From IMG/VR virus record IMGVR_UViG_3300030419_007078, positions 1 to 28,721 of that record: a stretch of DNA of 28,721 bases; one strand, 5' to 3'. A program made the translations under genes and the position numbers. Below are positions 7,393 through 15,129 of this stretch, in pieces (within the stretch, counting starts at the first letter, position 1; each line of letters starts with the position of its first letter). This stretch comes from a virus. The notes beneath the pieces are model-generated. The model saw only the letters and a list, made by a program, of their open reading frames with translations. It was not told the DNA's origin and ran no database searches.

Positions 7393-8715
7393 ATGCCTAC
7401 AGACTTGAGTCCACGTTCAGAAACCAGCGCAGTCATACTGCCATCATCCGGCGCCGCAGGCGCTTCATCAGAACAATTACGAGCTTCAGCAGGAGAAGTG
7501 TTAATTCAAGCTTGTCCTTTTGGAATCTACACTGGATCCGCAGATTTTTTAACCGGTGCCTCTCATCAGGTGTCATATGTGTATAAAAAACTTGGTGGCG
7601 ATGTTGTAGATATTGAACTGACTGTTGATAATGTTTATGCCGCCTATGAAGAGGCAGTGTTAGAATATTCTTATATTATAAATTTGCATCAAAGCAAGAA
7701 TTCACTTTCTAGTATGCTAGGTCAGACAACAGGCACATTTGATTACCAGGGTCAAATGAAAACAGCTGTTTCTGGTGCTGGAACTACCCAAATTGCACTT
7801 AGGTATCCAAAATTTCAACTTGCATCTGCAAAAAAAATTGGAGATGGAATGGCTTCGGTTGCCGGATTTGGAGGAACTGTGAGAGAATATTCTGCCTCGT
7901 TTTCTCCTTCAACTGATCAACAAGATTATGATTTACAAAAAATTATTGAAGACGCATCAGCTTCAGGACAGGACGACGGCGGCAACGCAATCGATTTTTC
8001 TGGAAAAGTAAATTCTAATCAAAGAGTAATGATAACAAAAGTTTATTTTATGTCTCCACGTGCTATGTGGCGCTTTTATGGCTACTATGGAGGCGTTGGT
8101 GTGGTAGGCAACTATTCTACATATGGACAATTTGCTGACGACTCTACGTTTGAAATTATACCCACTTGGCAGAACAAAATGCAAGCGATTATGTATGAGG
8201 ATTCAATTTATACTAGAACATCTCACTATTCATACGAGCTAATAAACAATAGATTAAGACTATACCCAACGCCAAGTTATTGGTCAATGCAGCTAGACAG
8301 AATATGGTTTAGATTTTATGTGGAAGATGATGTCTGGAAAGAGCCTGATGGATATCATGACGGCACATTGGGTGTCAATAACATGAACACACTTCCGTTT
8401 GAAAACCTCAGATATGAAAATATCAACTCAATAGGCAAACAATGGATTAGAAAATATGCTCTTGCATTGTGTAAAGAAATGCTTGGTCAAATACGCGGCA
8501 AATTCACCACAATACCGATTCCTGGCGAAAGCGTAACGCTAAACCACTCAGAACTTCTCACTCAAGCAAAAGAGGAGCAAACTCAACTGAAAGAGAAGCT
8601 TATGGAAATGCTTAAAGAAATGGAGTATACCGAGTTAGCCAAAAATGATACTGAGCGCGCAGATGCTGCAGCCGCTACATTTAAAAATTCTCCATTACCA
8701 ATATTTGTAGGATAA
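7393..8715 (+). CDS. 13: neck protein, T4 gp13-like
   Basis: 440 residues, with AGGAG before the ATG. In T4, gp13 and gp14 form the neck that closes the filled head and receives the tail. The diagnostic region is C-terminal: 'WIRKYALALCKEMLGQIRGKF' then 'TIPIPGESVTLNHSELL' (about 355-395), a long charged helix, and 'NSPLPIFVG' as the last residues. I recognise this pattern from gp13 homologues of marine T4-like phages. Residues ~60-100 contain the 'ELTVDNVYAAYEEAVLEYSYIINLHQSK' helix also seen in neck and connector proteins. It is longer than T4 gp13 (309 residues). The gp14-like and gp15-like genes follow at 6-base and overlapping spacing. Confidence 0.8.
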   Translation: MPTDLSPRSETSAVILPSSGAAGASSEQLRASAGEVLIQACPFGIYTGSADFLTGASHQVSYVYKKLGGDVVDIELTVDNVYAAYEEAVLEYSYIINLHQSKNSLSSMLGQTTGTFDYQGQMKTAVSGAGTTQIALRYPKFQLASAKKIGDGMASVAGFGGTVREYSASFSPSTDQQDYDLQKIIEDASASGQDDGGNAIDFSGKVNSNQRVMITKVYFMSPRAMWRFYGYYGGVGVVGNYSTYGQFADDSTFEIIPTWQNKMQAIMYEDSIYTRTSHYSYELINNRLRLYPTPSYWSMQLDRIWFRFYVEDDVWKEPDGYHDGTLGVNNMNTLPFENLRYENINSIGKQWIRKYALALCKEMLGQIRGKFTTIPIPGESVTLNHSELLTQAKEEQTQLKEKLMEMLKEMEYTELAKNDTERADAAAATFKNSPLPIFVG

Positions 8716-8721
8716 TAAGTT

Positions 8722-9210
8722 ATGTCTGATAAATGGAAAGCGCCAAAATCTCCACCACCTCCGTTATTTCTTGGCAAAAAAGAAAGAGATCTTGTAAAGC
8801 AGGTAAACGATGAATTAATTGAAAAAGTTATCGGACAGCAAATTCTTTATTATCCTATTGATATGCAAACCACCGATTTTCACCCATTATACGGAGAGGC
8901 AATTGAAAAAAACTACCTACCCCCTATTAGAATTTACGCTTTGGTAGAATATACTGAATTTTCTACCGACTATTTAGAAAGCGGCGGTATTGACAAAACA
9001 TGGGAGATACAAGTGCATTTTCACAAAAGAAGATTAGAAGAGGATCAGGACTTATATGTTAGAGAAGGAGATTTTGTATTATACAATGATCATTATTACG
9101 AAATCATTAAATTAATGGAACCAAAGCTTCTTTTTGGCCAAGCTAATAGAGAATTAGAAATTTCCGCTACGTGCAAAAGAGCAAGAAAGGGGCTTTTTGA
9201 TGCTTCCTGA
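8722..9210 (+). CDS. 14: neck protein, T4 gp14-like
   Basis: 162 residues, starting 6 bases after the gp13-like stop. Conserved blocks are 'FLGKKERDLVKQVNDELIEKVIGQQILYYPI' (about 16-46), 'FHPLYGEAIEK' and 'HFHKRRL-EDQDLYVREGDFVLYNDHYYEI' (about 100-128). The last resembles the beta-rich head-tail joining fold. I recognise the sequence from the gene that follows gp13 in marine T4-like phages, where it is called neck protein. It is shorter than T4 gp14 (256 residues), so equivalence of the whole protein is not certain. Its 3' end overlaps the next start by 11 bases, which indicates translational coupling. Confidence 0.65.
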   Translation: MSDKWKAPKSPPPPLFLGKKERDLVKQVNDELIEKVIGQQILYYPIDMQTTDFHPLYGEAIEKNYLPPIRIYALVEYTEFSTDYLESGGIDKTWEIQVHFHKRRLEEDQDLYVREGDFVLYNDHYYEIIKLMEPKLLFGQANRELEISATCKRARKGLFDAS

Positions 9211-10108
9211 TAATTTTGATTTTGCCATGCTTCCAACTGGTTCAACATCGTATTCTTTAAAAGAGTTGGGCATGTTGGCATCAACTATTGAAGATATAGA
9301 CACCGCCATAGTTAATTGGGTTAAAGGGCTAAATCTTTATGCGACCACAAATGAAGGCTATGTGCAAACGCCAGTGTTATGGCAAACTCCCGAAAGAGCA
9401 TTTCAAATTAAAATGCAAAAAGAACTTCGTGACGATGCCGGCGCATTAAAATTGCCGCTGGTTAGTGTTGAGAGAACAGCCATAACAAAAGACCCGACTA
9501 GAAAAGGGGGATTTCAAGCACACGTCTATTCTGACAAAAAAGACGGCCGTGCTGGGCGCTGGACAATTGCAAAAAGAATCTCTACGGACAAAACACGAAA
9601 TTTTGCAGTTGTCGGCGCCACAAGAGGAGCTAGTGAAACTGGAGGGACAAAACAAAGATATTATCCCGGCATATCAGGCTCAATAGGGCGCCCAAACAAA
9701 AAAATAATCATTCAGTCTCTTTCGATCCCGATTCCCATATACGTTAATGTTGATTATAAAATAGTTATTAAATCTGAATATCAACAGCAAATGAATAGCC
9801 TCATTGCGCCATTTATCGCCAGAACAGGTCAAATCAATGCTTTTGTTATGCGTCGAAATGGGCATCTTTACGAGGGCTTCGTAGATCAAGGATTTGTTCA
9901 CAACAACAACATAAGTAATTTAGGCGAGGACGTAAGAATGTTTTCAAGCGAAATAACTATTAAGGTTTTGGGATATTTAGTAGGCGAAGGCGAGAACGAT
10001 GATCGCCCAATTGTAAGGTTAGATGAAAATATTGTTGAAATTAGTTTCCCTCAAGAAAGAACAGCCCCGGAGGGTGTTCCAAACATATTCGGAGATATTA
10101 TTAAATAA
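9200..10108 (+). CDS. 15: tail completion / sheath terminator, T4 gp15-like
   Basis: 302 residues. ATG at 9200 is preferred to the adjacent TTG at 9197; the ribosome site AAAGGGG lies inside the upstream gene. T4 gp15 caps the finished tail and stabilises the sheath for joining to the neck. Shared features are an N-terminal 'WVKGLN...QTPVLWQTPERAFQIKMQKELRD' region, then 'LPLVSVERTAI', 'SIPIPIYVNVDYKIVIKSEYQQQMNSLIAPFI' (about 175-210) and a C-terminal strand 'EITIKVLGYLVG'. T4 gp15 has the same order: short strands, a 'Y-L-I-T-Y-M-I-P-F' segment, and a closing strand-rich module. Gene order after gp13/gp14-like genes agrees. A gp3-type tube terminator is the related alternative. Confidence 0.7.
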   Translation: MLPDNFDFAMLPTGSTSYSLKELGMLASTIEDIDTAIVNWVKGLNLYATTNEGYVQTPVLWQTPERAFQIKMQKELRDDAGALKLPLVSVERTAITKDPTRKGGFQAHVYSDKKDGRAGRWTIAKRISTDKTRNFAVVGATRGASETGGTKQRYYPGISGSIGRPNKKIIIQSLSIPIPIYVNVDYKIVIKSEYQQQMNSLIAPFIARTGQINAFVMRRNGHLYEGFVDQGFVHNNNISNLGEDVRMFSSEITIKVLGYLVGEGENDDRPIVRLDENIVEISFPQERTAPEGVPNIFGDIIK

Positions 10109-10161
10109 AGTATTTTTCTCACATCCTGAAGTTTCTTTTGAATCCTTTTGAGATTAAAAAC

Positions 10162-10169
10162 ACTATTTA
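10162..10169 (+). promoter_or_regulatory. ACTANTTA late-promoter-like motif (sheath gene)
   Basis: ACTATTTA ends 50 bases before the sheath start in a 110-base gap. No strong terminator was seen between the gp15-like stop and this motif. Confidence 0.5.
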
Positions 10170-10172
10170 ATT

Positions 10173-10190
10173 AATGATTGCGCTATCATT
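10173..10190 (+). other. inverted repeat in the sheath gene leader
   Basis: AATGAT and ATCATT flank T-GCGC-T, making an almost perfect 18-base palindrome (only the T pair at 10179/10184 fails). It lies just downstream of the promoter-like motif. It could be an operator or a leader hairpin; function unknown. Confidence 0.4.
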
Positions 10191-10218
10191 TGCGAAGTTT
10201 TTATAAGAGGAAAGCAAT

Positions 10219-13200
10219 ATGTCAGTAAAAAATTTCAAGTTTGTATCTCCTGGAGTGTTTATTAACGAGATTGATAACTCGTTTATCCCTAAATCAGCGG
10301 AAGAAATCGGCCCTGTAGTTATCGGACGAGCCCGACGCGGGCTAGGTATGCAGCCTATTAAAGTTCAGTCTTATTCTGAATACGTCACTCTTTACGGGGA
10401 GACTGTGCCCGGTGGCGGCGGTGGCGATATTTATCGCGATGGAAACTATCAGTCTCCTATGTATGGAACTTATGCGGCAAAAGCTTTCCTAAACGCAAAT
10501 GTGGCTCCTCTCACTTATGTTCGTCTTTTGGGACAAGAAGCTCCCGGAAATGATGGTGACGGTGGTGCCGCCGGCTGGAAAACCGCAAACAGCACTGATC
10601 TTGATGTCGATTCAAGTGGTGGTGCTTATGGATTGTTCTTAGTTCACTCAGGCGTCAGTGTTAACATGCACAAAACTATGCTTGGAGCAGTTTGGTACGT
10701 AGATAAAGGATATGTAGGTTTATCCGGCTCTATAAGAGGTGGAGATGCTTGGCTTGGTACCTGCCACGTCGCCGACACGGCCGGCCACGGAAAAGTTTAT
10801 GGTACGAATAGTGACGGAACTTTTACGATGTTAATTTCAGGCGCGCAAGTTGCTGAGACAAAAATTAATTTCACGCTTGATGACACGAAAGATAACTATA
10901 TTAGAAATGTGCTAAACACAAATCCACAGCTGGGTAACTATAATGCCTCTGATTTTTATCCTGCAACATCTGAAAAGATTTTCTGGCTTGGTGAAACATA
11001 CGAACAAGCACTTAGAGAAGAAGGATATTTAACAGCCTCTCAAGCCTTCGTAATGCCAATACAAAATTCCTCAAAAACTGGAATGCATAGTCAAAAGCAG
11101 CCTTCTCGTGAAGCAGTTGCAGGCTGGTTTATTGGTCAAGATCTTGGCGACTACTCTTCCTACGTGCCGTTCAATGCAGCTAAACTTTTCCGCTTAAAAG
11201 GCCGCGGCCATGGCGAGTGGCTTCATAAGAATTGTAAAGTTTCAATTGAAAGAGTTAGAGCCTCAACTTCTAAATCAACAGATTACGGAACTTTCTCAGT
11301 GGTAATCCGAGACATTAGAGACAATGACAACGCAGTTATAGTCTTAGAAAGATTTGATGGCTGTAACTTAGATCCCACATCTCCTAACTTTGTTGGAAGA
11401 AAAATTGGAACCAAATACCTTCAGTGGGATAACGATCAAAGAAGACTTAAATCTTATGGCGAATACGATAATGAGTCTAGGTACGTTTATGTGGAGTTAG
11501 ATTCTGACGTCGAAGATGGTGCTGCAGATCCTACACTACTTCCCTTCGGATATTATGGCCCACCAGTATTTTCAGATTTATTCGACCTTAATGGCGCAGC
11601 GGCCGTGGCCACTGCACAATATTCTATTCAAGCTTCCGGTGGAGCGAACGCAACAACCGCTTTTGTAACTGGCGGCCAAGATGTTATTCGCAATATCGGT
11701 AATGTTAAGACAAGCGCTACAGCGATGACGGGAGCTTTTCTAAAGTCGGAAATATTGTGGTTGTCGGGCGGGGCGGGCACCACAGTAGATGGCGCCGCCA
11801 CCACAGTTCTGTCACAGAATAAAATTCAGCCCCTATCCGCAAGTCTATTCTTTCCGCATAACGCGTTAAGACTTTCAGCGTCTGATGGCGGGCTTTCTGA
11901 TCCAACAAGAGCATACTTTGGATTTAGAACAACAAGAACTGCCGCCAGCACTGTTTATGACAAGAGTGTAGCCCCAATGCAAAATGTTCTATATGAAGAT
12001 TTTCCTGATGATCCGGTTTCCGCGGGCTATCAAGGCACAGCTGGTATCAATGCGTGGTCTTACATCTTTTCCCTTGACGATGTTGTCAGCGGTTCAACTG
12101 GATATTTCTATAAGTCAGGCTCCCGTGCCGGCGCCAGTCACCAGGGCAGATTTGATGCATCAGCAGAGGGAGTTTATAACTCTGCAACGACTGGTGCATA
12201 TACAGATCTTCTTGATGCGGGCTATGACAGCTTCACGGCCCCTTTCTGGGGTGGATTTGATGGCTGGGATGTCATGAAGCCAGATCCAACTTACAATGCT
12301 GGCATGTCTGCTACCTCAACCGAAACAAACGATTATGCTTATCACACATGGAAGCGAGCAATGGACACAGTTGCTGATCCAGAAGCGGTTGATATGAACT
12401 TATTAAGTGCTCCTGGGCTTACATTAGATGCGCTTACAACTCATGCGGTTCGTATATGTGAAGATCGAGGCGATGCTCTTGCAGTAATCGATCTTCCAGA
12501 TGTGTACATCCCGACGCACGAAGCACTAAAGAGCACAAAAGCCGACAGAATCGCAACAACGCCAACTGAGGCAGCAAAGGTGTTATCGCGCAGGCAGATT
12601 GACTCTAGCTACGGATGCACCTTTTATCCATGGGTGCAAACTAGAGATGACACAACCGGTCAGCTTCTTTGGATTCCGCCTTCTGTTGCAATCATGGGCG
12701 TTTTAGCCAGTTCGCAGGCAGCTTCAGAAATTTGGTTCGCTCCCGCAGGCTTTAATCGTGGCGGCTTAAGTGAGGGCGCCGCAGGTATTCCAATTACATC
12801 GGTAACCGAAAGATTAACTTCAAAAGAAAGAGATACTCTTTACGAATCTAATATTAATCCAATTGCATCTTTCCCATCTTCTGGGATTGTATTATTCGGA
12901 CAAAAAACCCTCCAGGAAGATCAGAGCGCATTAGATAGAATTAATGTTAGAAGATTGGTAATATATCTCAAGAAGCAAATTTCCATCTTGTCTAATACAA
13001 TTTTATTTGAGCAAAATGTTACAGCCACATGGAACAGATTTATTGCCTTAATTGAGCCTTTGTTGGCCAGCGTTAAGCTTAGATTTGGACTGTCTGACTA
13101 CAGATTGGTTCTCGATGATACAACAACAACGCCAGATTTAATTGATCAAAATATCTTGTATGCTAAAATTATGGTTAAACCAGCAAGGGCAATAGAATTC

Positions 13201-13251
13201 ATTGCAATCGATTTTGTTATCATGTCAACGGGTGCTTCATTTGATGATTAA
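10219..13251 (+). CDS. 18: contractile tail sheath protein, T4 gp18-like
   Basis: 1010 residues, well above T4 gp18 (659). The N-terminus has the family opening 'FVSPGVFINEIDNSF' followed by 'GPVVIGRARRG' and 'SYSEYVTLYG' (residues 9-58). The C-terminal ~150 residues are the conserved inner domain that packs on the tube: 'LTSKERDTLYESNINPIASFPSSGIVLFGQKTL' then 'INVRRLVIYLKKQIS' and 'IDFVIMSTGASFDD' at the end. The middle, roughly 100-680, is an unusually large variable region, presumably outward-facing domains. The ribosome site is GAGGAAAG. The tube gene follows after a 67-base gap with its own promoter-like motif. Confidence 0.95.
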   Translation: MSVKNFKFVSPGVFINEIDNSFIPKSAEEIGPVVIGRARRGLGMQPIKVQSYSEYVTLYGETVPGGGGGDIYRDGNYQSPMYGTYAAKAFLNANVAPLTYVRLLGQEAPGNDGDGGAAGWKTANSTDLDVDSSGGAYGLFLVHSGVSVNMHKTMLGAVWYVDKGYVGLSGSIRGGDAWLGTCHVADTAGHGKVYGTNSDGTFTMLISGAQVAETKINFTLDDTKDNYIRNVLNTNPQLGNYNASDFYPATSEKIFWLGETYEQALREEGYLTASQAFVMPIQNSSKTGMHSQKQPSREAVAGWFIGQDLGDYSSYVPFNAAKLFRLKGRGHGEWLHKNCKVSIERVRASTSKSTDYGTFSVVIRDIRDNDNAVIVLERFDGCNLDPTSPNFVGRKIGTKYLQWDNDQRRLKSYGEYDNESRYVYVELDSDVEDGAADPTLLPFGYYGPPVFSDLFDLNGAAAVATAQYSIQASGGANATTAFVTGGQDVIRNIGNVKTSATAMTGAFLKSEILWLSGGAGTTVDGAATTVLSQNKIQPLSASLFFPHNALRLSASDGGLSDPTRAYFGFRTTRTAASTVYDKSVAPMQNVLYEDFPDDPVSAGYQGTAGINAWSYIFSLDDVVSGSTGYFYKSGSRAGASHQGRFDASAEGVYNSATTGAYTDLLDAGYDSFTAPFWGGFDGWDVMKPDPTYNAGMSATSTETNDYAYHTWKRAMDTVADPEAVDMNLLSAPGLTLDALTTHAVRICEDRGDALAVIDLPDVYIPTHEALKSTKADRIATTPTEAAKVLSRRQIDSSYGCTFYPWVQTRDDTTGQLLWIPPSVAIMGVLASSQAASEIWFAPAGFNRGGLSEGAAGIPITSVTERLTSKERDTLYESNINPIASFPSSGIVLFGQKTLQEDQSALDRINVRRLVIYLKKQISILSNTILFEQNVTATWNRFIALIEPLLASVKLRFGLSDYRLVLDDTTTTPDLIDQNILYAKIMVKPARAIEFIAIDFVIMSTGASFDD

Positions 13252-13275
13252 AAGCAGGAACTTTTCATTAATCAA

Positions 13276-13283
13276 ACTAGTTA
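13276..13283 (+). promoter_or_regulatory. ACTANTTA late-promoter-like motif (tube gene)
   Basis: ACTAGTTA, in AAACTAGTTAATT, ends 36 bases before the tube start. Confidence 0.5.
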
Positions 13284-13318
13284 ATTCAGTGCCCCCATAT
13301 AAAAGGAGAAAATAAAAT

Positions 13319-13909
13319 ATGTCATCAGGATTCTGGACCGACACAAATTCCGAAACCATGTCGGACCCAAAAAGAAAATTTAGGTTTACTGTGCAGTTTA
13401 CCAATGTTGAGAATTTTATATGGTATGCTAAAACAGCAGCCAAGCCTTCGTTTCAAATAGCGACTGCGGAACATAAGTATTTAAATCATACTTTTTATTA
13501 TCCCGGCTCTGTTACTTGGCAAGATGTAACCATTACCATGGTTGATCCTGGTGAGCCTGATGTTGCGGCCACGTTGTCCGATGTTCTTAGAACAAGCGGC
13601 TACAAACTTCCAGCTGGACCAACAGATAGTGAACTCGGCACTATGAGCAAATCTCAAGCGGTTTCAGCTCTTGGTGCTGTTATTGTTACGCAGCTTGATG
13701 CCGAAGGCAGCCCTATTGAAAAGTGGACACTACATAATGCATTTTTAACTGAAGTAAAATATGGTGAACTGGAATATGGCGGCGATGACTTAACAGAATA
13801 CTCAGTGACATTTAAATACGATTGGGCTAGTCTTGAGCCCGGCGGTGCATCCGTCCTTGATGGTGGTGTGGGCCCCGATGGCACCGAGTACTTCAGCGTT
13901 GCTGGCTAA
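13319..13909 (+). CDS. 19: tail tube protein, T4 gp19-like
   Basis: 196 residues, close to T4 gp19 (163), directly downstream of the sheath gene as in T4. The sequence shows the tube-fold features 'DPKRKFRFTVQF' near the N-terminus, 'AKPSFQIATAEHKYLNHTFYYPGSVTWQDVTITMVDP' (about 41-78), and a closing 'LTEVKYGELEYGGDDLTEYSVTFKYDWASLE' (about 141-172). This is the strand pattern of T4-type and phage-like tail tube proteins, which stack as hexamer rings inside the sheath. AAAAGGAG precedes the ATG. Confidence 0.92.
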   Translation: MSSGFWTDTNSETMSDPKRKFRFTVQFTNVENFIWYAKTAAKPSFQIATAEHKYLNHTFYYPGSVTWQDVTITMVDPGEPDVAATLSDVLRTSGYKLPAGPTDSELGTMSKSQAVSALGAVIVTQLDAEGSPIEKWTLHNAFLTEVKYGELEYGGDDLTEYSVTFKYDWASLEPGGASVLDGGVGPDGTEYFSVAG

Positions 13910-13947
13910 AGGTTAAAATTAAACAATACTAAAATAAGAGGTGTATA

Positions 13948-14811
13948 TTGTCAAGAAATAAAGATCGTCTGGGCGGCGGAATGCAAGTCGAACCAGACAC
14001 AAGCCCTCCCCCGGCTTTAACACAACAAAGTGATAGTGGGGATTTTTCTTTCGTTGTGCCAACTGAATTTATAGCGCTCCCATCAAAAGGAGTGTTATAT
14101 CCAGAGGGGCATCCTTTAAAAGGGGAAGATTGTATAGAAATTAAACAAATGACCGCTAAAGAAGAGGATTTACTAACATCCAAAACATTGTTGAAAAAGG
14201 GTGTAGCAATTGATCGACTTGTTCAGAGTTTAATTGTTGACAAGAGAATCAAAGTCGACTCGCTTTTATTGGGTGATAAAAATGCTGTAATCATTGCTAT
14301 AAGAAAATCTGGATACGGCTCTGATTATTCAACTAAGATTAATTGTCCTGCGTGCGGAGCAACACAAAGGCGCACATTTAACCTTAATAATCTTGCAGTT
14401 TATCATGGAGACAAGCTTGATGAATTAAACGTTACCAACAATAATGATGGTACGTTTTCTACCGTGTTGCCAAAAACAAAACTAACTGTTAGATTTCGCT
14501 TGTTAACAGGGCAACATGAAAAACAATTAGTCTCTGGCTTGAAAATGGATCGTCAGCAAAAAAGTCATGAGCGCGCAATAACAAGACAGTTAAGAAATAT
14601 GCTAGTCTCAGTAAACGATAACCCTCACTCAACAGCTTTAAATTATTTAGTCGAAAATATTCCATCTATGGATTCAAGACACTTAAGGCTATGTTATAAA
14701 TTGGCATGCCCTGATATTGATATGACTCAAGAGTTTGTTTGTGAAGAGTGTGACCATGACCAGGACCTGGAGGTTCCGCTGACTGCGGAGTTTTTTTGGC
14801 CTCAACAATGA
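13948..14811 (+). CDS. T4 gp26-like baseplate hub / tail assembly protein with Cys pairs
   Basis: 287 residues from a TTG start with AAGAGGTG just upstream; the ATG at 13981 is the alternative start. Residues ~38-110 read 'FIALPSKGVLYPEGHPL', 'IEIKQMTAKEEDLLTSKTLLKKGVAIDRLVQSLI' and 'LLLGDKNAVIIAIRKSGYG', the pattern of the 'T4 bacteriophage base plate protein' family that includes gp26. Cysteines C133/C136 (CPAC) and C265/C268 (CEEC) probably bind one zinc. In T4, gp26 helps assemble the hub. Here the gene sits between tube and tape measure, where other tailed phages encode the tail assembly chaperone. Its last codons contain a T7 run with a second frame open across it, so a frameshifted longer product is plausible. 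Confidence 0.72.
   Translation: MSRNKDRLGGGMQVEPDTSPPPALTQQSDSGDFSFVVPTEFIALPSKGVLYPEGHPLKGEDCIEIKQMTAKEEDLLTSKTLLKKGVAIDRLVQSLIVDKRIKVDSLLLGDKNAVIIAIRKSGYGSDYSTKINCPACGATQRRTFNLNNLAVYHGDKLDELNVTNNNDGTFSTVLPKTKLTVRFRLLTGQHEKQLVSGLKMDRQQKSHERAITRQLRNMLVSVNDNPHSTALNYLVENIPSMDSRHLRLCYKLACPDIDMTQEFVCEECDHDQDLEVPLTAEFFWPQQ
14791..14797 (+). other. candidate programmed frameshift site (T7 run)
   Basis: Seven T's are read TTT-TTT-T in the upstream frame, four codons before its stop. The downstream gene's frame is open from 14783 through this run, so a +1 or -2 slip on UUU codons would fuse the two proteins. GGAG abuts the run at 14787-14790 and GGAGG lies at 14769-14773; SD-like elements upstream stimulate frameshifting in known cases. 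Confidence 0.5.
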
Positions 14812-14815
14812 GTAC

Positions 14816-15052
14816 ATGGAAAATGTATATGAGCAATTCTTTTTCTTAAAATATCATGGTGGCTGGTCGCTTGCAGAGGCATATAATTTGCCTATTGGCC
14901 TTCGATTATGGTTTGTTAAGCGCCTTATGAAACAACTTAAAGATGAAAAGCAAGCAATGGAGGAAGCCAAGGCCGGAGATAACTCGCGCGGAGGCTTTCA
15001 GGAATTGAATGCTCATAATCAACCGGGCCCTCCTAAAATTCCTCGCAGATAG
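14816..15052 (+). CDS. small tail assembly protein (gp51-like or chaperone extension)
   Basis: 78 residues from the ATG at 14816, 4 bases after the preceding stop. The core 'EQFFFLKYHGGWSLAEAYNLPIGLRLWFVKRLMKQLKDEKQA' (residues 6-47) resembles T4 gp51-type hub assembly proteins. It equally resembles the short second part of tail assembly chaperones, with aromatic-rich 'YH-W' and a 'LP--LR-WFV-R' helix. No Shine-Dalgarno sequence is at useful distance from the ATG, so translation must come from reinitiation after the upstream stop or from frameshifting at the T7 run. The frame stays open upstream to 14783. Tail 51-78 is Gly/Pro/Asn-rich and probably disordered. Confidence 0.65.
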   Translation: MENVYEQFFFLKYHGGWSLAEAYNLPIGLRLWFVKRLMKQLKDEKQAMEEAKAGDNSRGGFQELNAHNQPGPPKIPRR

Positions 15053-15090
15053 GCTTTACGCTTTTATGAATGAGACATCTTTTTTTTCTA

Positions 15091-15106
15091 TAAACTAATT
15101 AGTTTA
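15091..15106 (+). promoter_or_regulatory. 16-bp palindrome containing ACTANTTA (tape measure gene)
   Basis: TAAACTAATTAGTTTA is a perfect palindrome; the motif ACTAATTA is at 15094-15101 and ends 29 bases before the tape measure start. The palindrome could be an operator over the promoter. The T8 run at 15080-15087 just upstream has no stem, so I did not call a terminator. Confidence 0.5.
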
Positions 15107-15129
15107 GGTGATTTGTAAGGAGCCTTCAA

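Noticed and set aside
14808-14849. ATG overlapping the gp26-like stop (ATGA) opening a 13-codon frame
   Set aside because: Too short to be a gene and ends inside the next gene; the ATG at 14816 opens the frame with recognisable protein.
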